Positions 14,054-21,503 of a stretch of 22,739 bases of DNA are shown here, piece after piece. The stretch is from assembly GCA_964353405.1 (NCBI GenBank), contig CAYGWJ010000473.1:1-22739 (forward strand), in the 5' to 3' direction. Each line of letters starts with the position of its first letter. Positions within the stretch are counted from its first letter, which is position 1. This stretch comes from JBGLNJ01 sp964353405 (GTDB taxonomy: Bacteria; Chloroflexota; Anaerolineae; Fen-1058). The notes beneath the pieces were generated by a model that did not search any database, was not told the DNA's origin, and saw only the letters and a list, made by a program, of their open reading frames with translations. The translations under genes and the position numbers were made by a program.

Positions 14054-15262
14054 CTAGGTGGCACGATTGCGCTTTTTGTCGGCGTGCCGCTCTAGCGCCA
14101 AGTCAATGAGACGATCGATCAGCTCTTCGTAAGACAACCCCGTGGCCTGCCACAGCTTGGGATACATGCTCACCAAAGTAAAGCCCGGGATGGTGTTGAT
14201 CTCGTTCAAGAACAATTCGCCCGTTTCGTCGTTGAGTAAAAAGTCCACACGCGCCATGCCCGCGCAGTCTATGGCCTGGAAAGCGCGAATGGCCAGGTCG
14301 CGCACGCGCGCCGTCAACTCGTCCGAGATGGGCGCTGGCGCGATGAGCTGCGTGTTCTCGTCAAAATATTTGGCCACGTAATCATAGAACTCGCGGCCCG
14401 GCTTGACCTCGCCCGGCAGCGAAGCCATCGGATTGTCGTTGCCCAGCACGCTGCATTCGATCTCGCGCACGTGCGGCACAGCCATCTCGGCCAACAGCTT
14501 GCGGTCATACAAAGCCGCGTCGGCCAGCGCCGCGTCCAGCTCCACAGGGTCATGAGCTTTGGTGATGCCCACGCTCGACCCGAGGTTGGCCGGCTTGATA
14601 AAGCACGGGAAGCCAAGCCGCGCTTCGATCTGCGCCATGACCTCGGTCGCGTTGCGCTCCCATTCGCCGCGCAGGAAAACCAGGTACGGCACAATAGGCA
14701 ACCCATGTGCGCGAAACACATCCTTCATCGCGACTTTGTCCATCCCCACAGCGCTTGCCATTACGCCCGCACCCACGTAGGGAAGGTCAGCCAGCTCGAA
14801 CAGCCCCTGCACCGTGCCATCCTCACCCATCGGGCCATGCAACACCGGAAAGATCACATCCACCGGTGGAATGCCAGACTGGACTGCGCCGGGAATCAAT
14901 GCGCGGCTCACTTTTGCCGAGCGCCGGGTCCTCGGCGCCTGGATGAGTTCGGGCAGGCTGACCTGTCCGCCCGTCAGAGCTTTGAGCGGGTCGCCGTCTG
15001 ACAGCCAGCGCCCTTCCGTTGTGATGCCAATGGGGACAATGTCGTATCGGTCCTTGTTGATCGCACGCATCACCGATTGCGCCGAAAGCAGACTGATCTC
15101 GTGCTCGCCCGACTTGCCGCCAAAGAGGATGCCCACGCGTATCTTGCGCGATGCCGGCGACTTGGCCACAGGGGGCTTGCGGCTCCGGCCGGTGACCGGT
15201 CTGCGGCCTCTCGCGGCCTGGCGCCCTGCTCCTTGCGACTGGCTACCTGGGACTTTTTTCAC
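14054..15262 (-). CDS. ddl: D-alanine--D-alanine ligase
   Basis: This ATP-grasp enzyme joins two D-alanines for the peptidoglycan stem peptide. From a GTG at 15262 it has 402 residues, longer than the usual 310-370. The family core begins at about residue 40 (IRVGILFGGKSGEHEISLLSA). Core motifs include HGPMGEDGTVQG, the glycine loop PANLGSSVGI, MARVDFLL and the C-terminal NEINTIPGFTLVSMYP. The first 40 residues are basic and low-complexity (GRQAARGRRPVTGRSRK) and are not part of the enzyme fold. The GTG overlaps the murB stop (GTGA), which suggests translational coupling. The ribosome site is weak, and a second in-frame GTG at 15169 would give a near-normal N-terminus. Function is secure; the start is not. 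Confidence 0.94.
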   Translation of the reverse strand: MKKVPGSQSQGAGRQAARGRRPVTGRSRKPPVAKSPASRKIRVGILFGGKSGEHEISLLSAQSVMRAINKDRYDIVPIGITTEGRWLSDGDPLKALTGGQVSLPELIQAPRTRRSAKVSRALIPGAVQSGIPPVDVIFPVLHGPMGEDGTVQGLFELADLPYVGAGVMASAVGMDKVAMKDVFRAHGLPIVPYLVFLRGEWERNATEVMAQIEARLGFPCFIKPANLGSSVGITKAHDPVELDAALADAALYDRKLLAEMAVPHVREIECSVLGNDNPMASLPGEVKPGREFYDYVAKYFDENTQLIAPAPISDELTARVRDLAIRAFQAIDCAGMARVDFLLNDETGELFLNEINTIPGFTLVSMYPKLWQATGLSYEELIDRLIDLALERHADKKRNRAT

Positions 15263-16401
15263 TCTTCACCCACGAGTTGAATCTCTAGCTCTAGCTCGAC
15301 GCCGCACGTGGTTTTAACTTTTTCGCGCGCCAGGTGGATGAGCGAAACCATATCCGCTGCGCTGGCTCCGCCCAGGTTCACGAAAAAGTTGGCGTGAACG
15401 CTCGATATCTCTGCGTTGCCTGCTCGCGCGCCTTTCAGTCCGGCCGCTTCGATGAGCCGCCCGGCATAGTCGCCCGGCGGATTCTTGAACATCGAGCCAA
15501 TGGTCGCGCCCGGCGGCTGAGTGCGCTTGCGCTTCTCTGTGAACTCGGCTGCCCGCGCCTCGCATTCTTCAGGCGTGCTTGGTTTCAGCCCAAATTCGGC
15601 TGCAAGTACAACCGGTCTTGCGACGCGCAGCGCAGGTGTTATAAATTTGAGAACTGAACTCCGGTAACCAAACTGCAACTCGGCTGGAGACCAATTTCTC
15701 ACAGATCCATCAGCATCAAGGATGGTAGCCGAGACAAGTGACCGGGCTAAATCGCTGCCGTGCGCGCCCGCATTCCCCACCACTGCTCCACCGACCGTGC
15801 CCGGCACTCTGATGGACCATTCCAATCCCGTCAGCCCGCGCTCGATGCACTCTCGCGCCAGGGTCGGCAGAATCACGCCGCTTTCCACTTGAACTCGCGG
15901 AGTAGAGGCTTTAGCCGGATCACCGCCTAAAGGCTCCACTCCAGTTTGAGATTCGAGACTTGCTTTAGCCGGATCACCGCCTAAAGGCTCCACTCCAGTT
16001 TGAGATTCGAGATTTGCTTTAGCCGGATCACCGCCTAAAGGCTCCACTCCAGTTTGAGATTCGAGGCTTCTGACTTTAAATTTGATCTGCCGCGCCTTGT
16101 TCAGGATGACCAGCCCACGAATGCCCGCATCCGAAACCAGGAGGTTGCTTCCGGCGCCGAGAATGAAATATCGTACTTGATCTCGGCGAGCCAGCAAAAC
16201 AATGTCACGCAAGTCGTCGGCGGATGTCGCCTCGATGAACAAATCCGCCGGGCCGCCGATGCGAAGGGTCGTGTGGCGGCCCATCGGCTCGCCGTGCACC
16301 ACTCGCCCACCTAACGCCGTTTCAATCTCGCTCCACATTCTACGCTCTACACTCCACCCCTGGGACTTTCCAGGGGCCACGTCCGTTGCGTCCTGCCTCA
16401 T
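15259..16401 (-). CDS. murB: UDP-N-acetylenolpyruvoylglucosamine reductase with an in-frame triple repeat
   Basis: This FAD enzyme makes UDP-MurNAc. Family motifs are complete: HTTLRIGGPADL (43-54), LGAGSNLLVSD (81-91), WSIRVPGTVGGAVVGNAGAHG, FGYRSS, GSMFKNPPGDYAGRLIEAAG, and ISSVHANFFVN near the end. Three 18-residue units (LESQTGVEPLGGDPAKAS/N, residues 113-166) are inserted between IKFKVRS and VQVESGVILPTLA, on what should be a surface loop. Relatives continue directly there. The 380-residue length from ATG 16401 is long because of this. That ATG overlaps the murC stop (ATGA) and is taken as start, but residues 1-21 are encoded largely across a 20-bp palindrome. ATG 16338 (MWSEIETALG) is a plausible original start giving 359 residues. 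It overlaps ddl by 4 nt. Confidence 0.93.
   Translation of the reverse strand: MRQDATDVAPGKSQGWSVERRMWSEIETALGGRVVHGEPMGRHTTLRIGGPADLFIEATSADDLRDIVLLARRDQVRYFILGAGSNLLVSDAGIRGLVILNKARQIKFKVRSLESQTGVEPLGGDPAKANLESQTGVEPLGGDPAKASLESQTGVEPLGGDPAKASTPRVQVESGVILPTLARECIERGLTGLEWSIRVPGTVGGAVVGNAGAHGSDLARSLVSATILDADGSVRNWSPAELQFGYRSSVLKFITPALRVARPVVLAAEFGLKPSTPEECEARAAEFTEKRKRTQPPGATIGSMFKNPPGDYAGRLIEAAGLKGARAGNAEISSVHANFFVNLGGASAADMVSLIHLAREKVKTTCGVELELEIQLVGEE
15904..16065. repeat. Three in-frame 54-bp tandem repeats within murB
   Basis: Three 54-bp units differ at only a few bases and encode 18 residues each. Every unit contains an imperfect hairpin, CTTTAGCCGG-ATCA-CCGCCTAAAG (15909-15932, 15963-15986 and 16017-16040; one mismatch). 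The other end of the unit has a GAGATTC-like heptamer pair (TTTGAGATTCGAGA). Confidence 0.95.
16357..16376. repeat. 20-bp palindromic repeat, copy 6
   Basis: CCCCTGG and CCAGGGG are perfect arms around GACTTT, flanked by CCA on both sides. It lies within the first codons of murB if ATG 16401 is used, or in its leader if ATG 16338 is used. Confidence 0.88.
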
Positions 16402-17873
16402 CCCCTGGGACTTGCCAGGGGCAACGCTGCGAGCAGTGTCTCGCCGACCCGGTTGCCATCCCCGGCGCTCAACGTGATGACCACGTCGCCCGGCTTGACG
16501 TTCGCCAGCAGATATGCGGCGGCCTGGTCCAGGCCGGGGATGTAACGCACCTCGCGGCGGCGCACGTCATTCATCCGCGCGACAATATCCGCGCTGGAAA
16601 CTCCCAGCGTGTCGCGCTCGCGCGAAGCATAGATATCGGTGACAATGACGTGATCCGCGTCGGCGAACGCTTTGCAAAAGTCATCCATCAGCGTCTTGGT
16701 GCGGCTGTACGTATGCGGTTGGAACACTGCCCAGATGCCCCGGCCGGGAAATCGAGCGCGCGCGGCGGCCAAGGTGGCCTTGATCTCGGTGGGGTGATGC
16801 CCATAGTCATCCACCACTGTCACGCCCGCGGCTTGACCCTTGATTTCAAACCGGCGCAGCATACCACGAAACTCGGTGAGCGACCTGGAGGCCTGGGCGA
16901 ACGAGACACCCAGTTGATCGGCCACAGCCAGCGCGGCCAGCGAATTGACGACGTTATGCAGGCCTGGCACGCGCAGCCTGACCAGCCCCGCCGATTGCCT
17001 ATGGTGCAAGAGTACATAGTCGCTGCCGCCCGCGTTATTCGCTTGCACGTCTACCGCGCGCCAGGCCGCGTTGTCGCCCAGTCCGTACATCACCACCGGC
17101 TGCCCCTTGCGTAAGGCCCATTGCTCGCCCAGCGCTTTAGCCGGGAGATTATCCTGGCAGGCCACCAGCACGCCATCGGGCGGCAGCAGGTCCACAAACT
17201 CGCCGAACGCGCCCAACATCGCCTCAAAGGTCGGATAGCAATCGGGATGATCGTGCTCCACATTCGTGACCACGGCAGCCCAGGGCCTGAGGCCCAGGAA
17301 CGTCCGGTCGTACTCGTCCGCCTCGACGACGAACGGCCCGCTGCCCGCGCGCGCATTCGTCCCCAGCGAGCCGATCACGCCGCCGACGATGAAGGTGGGA
17401 TCCTGTCCGGCCTCGAGCAAAATCTGCGCGACCATGCCCGTCGTCGTCGTCTTGCCGTGCGTTCCAGCCACGGCGACGCCTCGGCGATCCCGCATCATTC
17501 GGCCCAGCAGTTCGGCGCGTTTGACGACGGGGATGTGGCGAGCGCGCGCCTCGGCAATTTCTGGATTGCCCGGCGGGATGGCCGACGAGACGACGACCAA
17601 ATCTGCGCCGACCACAGTTTCTGCGCGATGGCCGATGGCAACCTGAGCACCGCGCGCCGCCAGGCTTTCCGTCGCCGGCGAAGCTTGCTGATCCGAGCCG
17701 CTCACGGCGTAACCTTCTTCCAACAAAACCTGGGCAATCGCCGAAAGGCCCGATCCGCCGATGCCGATCAGGTGGATGCGTTTCGGCGTTGAGTACAACG
17801 GCGTTGAGTGCAACGGCGTTGAGTACAACGGCGTTGAGTACAACGTGGCGTCGAGGTCTGCAATTGGGCTCAC
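16398..17873 (-). CDS. murC: UDP-N-acetylmuramate--L-alanine ligase
   Basis: This cytoplasmic ATP-dependent ligase adds the first amino acid (L-Ala) to UDP-MurNAc. The product has 491 residues. The Rossmann-like start KRIHLIGIGGSGLSAIA is at 31-47, the ATP loop VAGTHGKTTTTGM at 135-147, then EADEYDRTFL, NVEHDHPDCY, and DDYGHHPTEIKATL with YSRTKTL in the C-terminal domain. The start is GTG at 17873, overlapping the stop of the CvpA-like gene (GTGA). Residues 11-30 are four copies of a five-residue unit (LYSTP, one LHSTP) encoded by a 15-bp tandem repeat directly before the first strand. The last codons (PLASPRG and the stop) are supplied by a 20-bp palindrome. All catalytic motifs are intact. 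Confidence 0.97.
   Translation of the reverse strand: MSPIADLDATLYSTPLYSTPLHSTPLYSTPKRIHLIGIGGSGLSAIAQVLLEEGYAVSGSDQQASPATESLAARGAQVAIGHRAETVVGADLVVVSSAIPPGNPEIAEARARHIPVVKRAELLGRMMRDRRGVAVAGTHGKTTTTGMVAQILLEAGQDPTFIVGGVIGSLGTNARAGSGPFVVEADEYDRTFLGLRPWAAVVTNVEHDHPDCYPTFEAMLGAFGEFVDLLPPDGVLVACQDNLPAKALGEQWALRKGQPVVMYGLGDNAAWRAVDVQANNAGGSDYVLLHHRQSAGLVRLRVPGLHNVVNSLAALAVADQLGVSFAQASRSLTEFRGMLRRFEIKGQAAGVTVVDDYGHHPTEIKATLAAARARFPGRGIWAVFQPHTYSRTKTLMDDFCKAFADADHVIVTDIYASRERDTLGVSSADIVARMNDVRRREVRYIPGLDQAAAYLLANVKPGDVVITLSAGDGNRVGETLLAALPLASPRG
16402..16421. repeat. 20-bp palindromic repeat, copy 7, forming the 3' end of murC
   Basis: CCCCTGG and CCAGGGG are perfect arms around GACTTG. On the minus strand it encodes the last residues of murC, and it abuts the overlapping ATGA where murB may start. 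Confidence 0.88.
17784..17843. repeat. Four in-frame 15-bp tandem repeats at the 5' end of murC
   Basis: The unit CGGCGTTGAGTACAA occurs four times; the second copy has G for A. On the coding strand each unit encodes LYSTP (once LHSTP). The same unit occurs once in murD at 22567-22581. Confidence 0.95.
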
Positions 17874-18409
17874 TTGACCACCAGCAAGATAATCATGAAA
17901 ACAACCAGGAACGGCAGAAACGGGTTCAGCAAATCGGGCGGCAATATTTTAAGAAGTTTTTGCGCCAGCGCCGAATACTCACCTTGAATGATCCCCAACG
18001 CCTGCAGAGGCTGCTTGTACTTGTCTATGTAGTACCACAATGCCCCAGTAAATAGATAACCGTTGATCAGGCCAACCATCAAGCCAAGCAGTGTGCCTTG
18101 CACTCCCTTGGGCTCATCACCAGGATACTTGAGCACATAGCCCTGGTAGGCGACGTACATCACGCCGATGATAATCACCACATAAAATATCAACCACACG
18201 GTTGGGTTTCCATACAACTGGCCGACGGCCTGAATTTTGCTGGTAGCCATATCCAGGAGCTTTTTCAGGTTCGCGTCAAGTCGTGTCAGCCCGAACAACA
18301 GCACGATCAGCACCAGCGTGACGCCCAGCTCTTTTAAAAAGCCGCGCACGATGCCCACAATGCCAAAGAGCACGACCAACACAATCCACAGCGACTCGAC
18401 GGGGGTCAT
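17870..18409 (-). CDS. CvpA-like integral membrane protein
   Basis: The 179-residue hydrophobic protein has about four membrane helices: about 5-25, 29-46, 70-90 and a C-terminal LPFLVVFMIILLVV, plus a segment around LGLMVGLINGYLFTGALWYYI. The N-terminal pattern GIVGIVRGFLKELGVTLVLIVLLFGL resembles the start of CvpA-family proteins, a loosely defined group that includes colicin V production protein. A precise function cannot be given. The ATG at 18409 has AGAGGA about 8 nt upstream. It overlaps murC by 4 nt, so it is translated with the cell-wall operon. It shares the GxxxGxxNGY pattern and topology with the neighbouring 200-residue protein, which suggests a duplicated pair. Confidence 0.72.
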   Translation of the reverse strand: MTPVESLWIVLVVLFGIVGIVRGFLKELGVTLVLIVLLFGLTRLDANLKKLLDMATSKIQAVGQLYGNPTVWLIFYVVIIIGVMYVAYQGYVLKYPGDEPKGVQGTLLGLMVGLINGYLFTGALWYYIDKYKQPLQALGIIQGEYSALAQKLLKILPPDLLNPFLPFLVVFMIILLVVK

Positions 18410-18422
18410 GCCGTGGTTCCTC

Positions 18423-18509
18423 TTGTAGAGACGCTCCGCCGGAGGGGGCAGGTATGGAAACCTGCCCTACAAGGAGCTCTCCGACAGGCTGCTAGCCGGA
18501 GCATCTCTA
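18423..18509. repeat. Nested palindromes between the two CvpA-like genes
   Basis: GGGCAGGT (18446-18453) and ACCTGCCC (18460-18467) form an inner stem. TTGTAG (18423-18428) pairs with CTACAA (18467-18472), but about 17 nt (AGACGCTCCGCCGGAGG-like) interrupt the left arm only, as if inserted. TAGAGACGCTCCG (18426-18438) also matches the complement of CGGAGCATCTCTA (18497-18509) with one mismatch. The stop codon of the upstream 200-residue gene (18509-18507) lies inside the outer right arm. Confidence 0.75.
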
Positions 18510-19109
18510 TTTGCCCTTCGGTTTGCCCGCCCGCGCCCCCAGCACACCCACGGTGATCACCACCAGAATTGTAATGAGGATCGGAAACCCCAACTGAACC
18601 TGGAGAAAGCTCCTGATGTTCACGTTGGACATGGTGATCACGGTCGTGGGCGTGGTGATGTAGCGCGGGAACAAAAAGAACGCCGCCACGTAACCGTTGA
18701 CCGCACCGGTCAGGGCGGCCAGGATGCGCGTCGTCGTGCGCGGCGCTTTGGACTTGCGCTTGCGCCCGATCAGAAACCCCAGCACCCCGAGCAGGATAAA
18801 CACCACCGTGCCGACAACCATCCGGTGAATGCCCTGAGTGATGAGCGCTGGCTGCTTGACGGCGGCCTTGAACAACTCTTCGGGCGAGAAGGCCCGCTCG
18901 CGCACTACCGCCAGGATGACCTTCCAGGTGAAATTGATCCACGGCTCGAGCAGCCTGCCGATCCGGTCGGCGAACAATAGGCCGATCACCAGGGCGACCA
19001 GCATGCACAACGCAACCGTCAGCCCGTGCCGCCAGCCCACGTAACCAAAGGCCAGCGCCACTGCCGCCACAAACACCCATTCGTTGATCGAGATTTGCTG
19101 CGGAATCAT
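18507..19109 (-). CDS. CvpA-like integral membrane protein
   Basis: The 200-residue protein has membrane helices at about 12-27, 29-46, 100-117 and 176-192, plus a segment ALTGAVNGYVAAFFLF. The start (FVAAVALAFGYVGWRHGLTVALCMLVALVIGLLF) fits the CvpA-like pattern of a glycine followed by an RxG turn between two helices. The tail is basic (KPKGK). The function is unknown. It lies between murG and the second CvpA-like gene, all on one strand, so it belongs to the cell-wall operon. The ATG at 19109 has a GGGGCGAG site immediately upstream, with short spacing. Overlapping ATGs 14-17 nt upstream are out of frame. Confidence 0.68.
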   Translation of the reverse strand: MIPQQISINEWVFVAAVALAFGYVGWRHGLTVALCMLVALVIGLLFADRIGRLLEPWINFTWKVILAVVRERAFSPEELFKAAVKQPALITQGIHRMVVGTVVFILLGVLGFLIGRKRKSKAPRTTTRILAALTGAVNGYVAAFFLFPRYITTPTTVITMSNVNIRSFLQVQLGFPILITILVVITVGVLGARAGKPKGK

Positions 19110-19139
19110 CTCGCCCCATCATGCCGTTTCTTTCGCCAA

Positions 19140-19159
19140 CCCCTGGAATTTCCCAGGGG
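19140..19159. repeat. 20-bp palindromic repeat, copy 8a
   Basis: CCCCTGG and CCAGGGG arms surround AATTTC in the gap just downstream of the murG stop codon. The left flank is CAA. Confidence 0.87.
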
Positions 19160-20287
19160 CTAACCCCTGGAATTTCCGCACACCTGGGAATTCCCAGGTG
19201 CATGGGGCAGCCGTTGCAACTGTGAAGCCAGGCCGGCTGCCGCCTCCGGCCTGGCCAGGCCACGCGCCGACTTGCCCATCGCCGTCAGCCGCGCCTCGTC
19301 ATTCAACACTCTTTCCAACGTCGGCCACAATGTCTGCTCCAGGTCGTGCGCATCCAGCCGCACCGCCGCGCCGTGCTCCACCAGGTAATCTGCGTTGACC
19401 TTTTGATAACGCCAGGCGAACTGGTACGGGACCAAAATCGCCGGCAGACCCATCAACGGATACTCACCCAGGATCGAAGCGCCTGCGCGGGAAACAACCA
19501 GATCTGCGGCGGCCAGGGCCAACCCCATCTCTTGGCCGTGCAGGTAGTCATACAACCTATAGCGCGCCCTGTGCTCATCGTCCAACTTGTCACGCCGCGC
19601 CTGCATCTCTTGCGCGTCCTGCGCTCCGCTGATGTGAATCACTTGCCAGCGGGCCAGCGCTTGATCCAGCACCTGGCTCAACGCGCGATTCAGTGTCTGC
19701 GCGCCTTTGCTCCCGCCCGAAACAAGAATCGTCTTGCGCGCCGGATCAAGACCAAAGTGCGCCTGCGCCTCTGACCTGTTGGCGCGCGTCTGGACGAGTT
19801 CTTGCCTCACCGGATACCCGGTCACCACCACTTTGTGCGCGGGCAAGAACTTGCGGCTGGCTTCGGCTGTCACCGCGATCCGAGTCGCCAAGACGCTCAA
19901 GAACTTGACGGCCCAGCCCGGCTCAATGTCCGGCAGATAGACCAGGATGGGCACCCGCCTGAGCCAGCACGCCAGCGCCACAGGCGCCGTCACGAATCCG
20001 CCAGTGACGAACAACACATCCGGCTTCCAGTCGGCCACGATTCGATACGACTTTATCACGCCGCGCGCCAGTCTCACCACGTTGCGCGCCACGGTCACAG
20101 GCGACATCCCGTGCAGCCCACCCGCGGGGATCGCTTCCACCGACAAGCCAGCCCGCGCAACGAGAGCCTGCTCCACGCCGCCTTGGCTGCCGATCCAGCG
20201 TATCGAGTCGGCGGTCAGCGCCTCAACGACCGCCAGCGCGGGATAAACGTGGCCGCCGGTCCCGCCGCCCGAGATCAAAAGTCGCAC
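19160..20287 (-). CDS. murG: UDP-N-acetylglucosamine--N-acetylmuramyl-(pentapeptide) pyrophosphoryl-undecaprenol N-acetylglucosamine transferase
   Basis: This membrane-associated GT28 glycosyltransferase converts lipid I to lipid II. The product has 375 residues. The lipid-binding glycine loop GGGTGGHVYPAL is at 7-18, FVTGGFVTAPVALAC follows in the N-domain, and the C-domain has VSGGSKGAQTLN and the donor-binding SRAGASILGEYPLMGLPAILVPY. The start is GTG at 20287, with GAGG about 8 nt upstream. It overlaps the 3' end of ftsW by 65 nt, so the two are coupled. The last 15 or so residues (PHAPGNSQVCGNSRG) are not family sequence: they are read from one complete and one truncated 20-bp palindrome, meaning repeats have rewritten the C-terminus. 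The catalytic fold is unaffected. Confidence 0.96.
   Translation of the reverse strand: MRLLISGGGTGGHVYPALAVVEALTADSIRWIGSQGGVEQALVARAGLSVEAIPAGGLHGMSPVTVARNVVRLARGVIKSYRIVADWKPDVLFVTGGFVTAPVALACWLRRVPILVYLPDIEPGWAVKFLSVLATRIAVTAEASRKFLPAHKVVVTGYPVRQELVQTRANRSEAQAHFGLDPARKTILVSGGSKGAQTLNRALSQVLDQALARWQVIHISGAQDAQEMQARRDKLDDEHRARYRLYDYLHGQEMGLALAAADLVVSRAGASILGEYPLMGLPAILVPYQFAWRYQKVNADYLVEHGAAVRLDAHDLEQTLWPTLERVLNDEARLTAMGKSARGLARPEAAAGLASQLQRLPHAPGNSQVCGNSRG
19164..19177. repeat. 20-bp palindromic repeat, copy 8b (half copy)
   Basis: CCCCTGGAATTTCC is identical to the first 14 bp of copy 8a, after which the repeat breaks off (GCA). It lies inside the murG 3' end. Confidence 0.75.
19181..19200. 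repeat. 20-bp palindromic repeat, copy 8c
   Basis: CACCTGGGAATTCCCAGGTG is a perfect 20-bp palindrome. The C-to-A and G-to-T changes near its two ends are mutually compensating relative to the family, which preserves pairing. It encodes part of the murG tail. Confidence 0.88.
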
Positions 20288-21491
20288 CGTTCTGCCTCGT
20301 TCTTAAGGTTCGCCGCGTCCCGCGCGAGACGCTGAGCAAAATGCCCACGGCTCCCATCGCCGAAACCAGCGCCGATCCGCCGTAGCTGACGAACGGCAGC
20401 GGGATGCCGCTGAACGGCGCCAACCCCGTCATCGCCGCGATGTTGAAGGCGGCTTCAAAGATGATCCAACTCGTGGCCCCGGTCGCCAACAGCGCGCCGA
20501 ACACGTCCGACGCCTGGGCCGCAATCTTGAAGCCACGGTATGCGAGCAGCGCGAACAGCGCGATGACGATGAGGCAGCCTATCAGCCCGACCTCCTCGCC
20601 GATGACGGCAAAGATGCTGTCGGTATGAGCCAGCGGCAGGTAGCCTAGTTTCTGTTGACCGGCGCCCAGCCCGCGCCCCAAGAGTCCGCCGGACCCGATC
20701 GCCACCAGCGCTTGCTTGACCTGCCAGCCGGCCTGAGTCGGGTCAGACAGCAGCTTGAGGAAAGCCATGACCCGGTCGCGGCCATGCGACGAGTTCATCA
20801 CCATCACGCCAAACGTTGTGCCGGCGATGCAAGTGCCGCCGATCAGTTGCTTGAGGTCGGCGCCCGCCAGGAAAAACATTACCCCCGCCGTGGCGACAAT
20901 GAGTAACGCCGTCGAAAAGTCAGGTTGTAACACAATCAATCCGGCGATGCCGCCGATGAGCACGCCGAATGGGATGAGGCCATAACTGACATCGCGGATT
21001 TTTTCGCCTTTGGAAGCCAGCCAGTCAGCGATGTAAATCACCACGGCCAGTTTCATCAGCTCGCTCGGTTGCAAGCGTCCATTGAAAAAGGTGCGCGTGG
21101 CGCCAAAACGTTCCTGCCCAAAGATGAGCACCAGGATCAGCAGCAGCAGCACGCAGCCCATAAAAGGGATGGATAGGTGATGCAGGTGAGAATAGTCGAG
21201 CCGCGCCAGCACCAGCAACAGCGCCAGCCCCAGCGCCGCCGAAAGCAGCTGGCGAAGGAGATAATACGCCGGCTGGCCGTTGTTCCATTGGTAAGCCATA
21301 TCGAATGTGGCGCTATAAACCATCATCAGCCCAATCAGCAGCAGCGCGCCAACCGTGACGGCCAGGATATAATCCATGCGCGGCCAGGCCTTGCCGTTGG
21401 CGACTCGCTCCATTCGTCGGAGGCTGTCGGTCGCTATCGCGCCAACTGCGCTGGCTTGAAAACGGGTGGTACGCTCTGATTTGCGTTTCAC
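20223..21491 (-). CDS. ftsW: Division peptidoglycan polymerase FtsW (SEDS family)
   Basis: This polytopic SEDS glycosyltransferase polymerises lipid II at the septum. The product has 422 residues with about ten membrane helices, starting near residue 39 (MDYILAVTVGALLLIGLMMVYSA). SEDS signatures include LQPSELMKLAVVIYIADWLA, LQPDFSTA, GSGGLLGRGLGAGQQKLGYLPLAHTDSIFAVIGEE and the terminal PLPFVSYGGSALV. FtsW rather than RodA is favoured by its place between murD and murG. The start used is GTG at 21491. The 38 residues before the first helix are not conserved-looking, so a later start such as Met39 is possible. The 3' end overlaps murG by 65 nt, giving an arginine-rich tail. Upstream, 22 nt containing a degenerate 20-bp palindrome separate it from murD. 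Confidence 0.95.
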   Translation of the reverse strand: MKRKSERTTRFQASAVGAIATDSLRRMERVANGKAWPRMDYILAVTVGALLLIGLMMVYSATFDMAYQWNNGQPAYYLLRQLLSAALGLALLLVLARLDYSHLHHLSIPFMGCVLLLLILVLIFGQERFGATRTFFNGRLQPSELMKLAVVIYIADWLASKGEKIRDVSYGLIPFGVLIGGIAGLIVLQPDFSTALLIVATAGVMFFLAGADLKQLIGGTCIAGTTFGVMVMNSSHGRDRVMAFLKLLSDPTQAGWQVKQALVAIGSGGLLGRGLGAGQQKLGYLPLAHTDSIFAVIGEEVGLIGCLIVIALFALLAYRGFKIAAQASDVFGALLATGATSWIIFEAAFNIAAMTGLAPFSGIPLPFVSYGGSALVSAMGAVGILLSVSRGTRRTLRTRQNGATFDLGRRDRRPRLSRAGGR

Positions 21492-21503
21492 GGCTCACTC
21501 CAA

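Noticed and set aside
15904..16065. CRISPR-like repeats
   Set aside because: The three units are contiguous, without unique spacers, are in frame within murB, and no cas genes are present. The MITE-like copies at 4366-4655 are likewise not regularly spaced.
16357..16376. GGGACTTTCC, identical to a eukaryotic NF-kB site
   Set aside because: It is the variable centre of a bacterial palindromic repeat. The match is coincidental.
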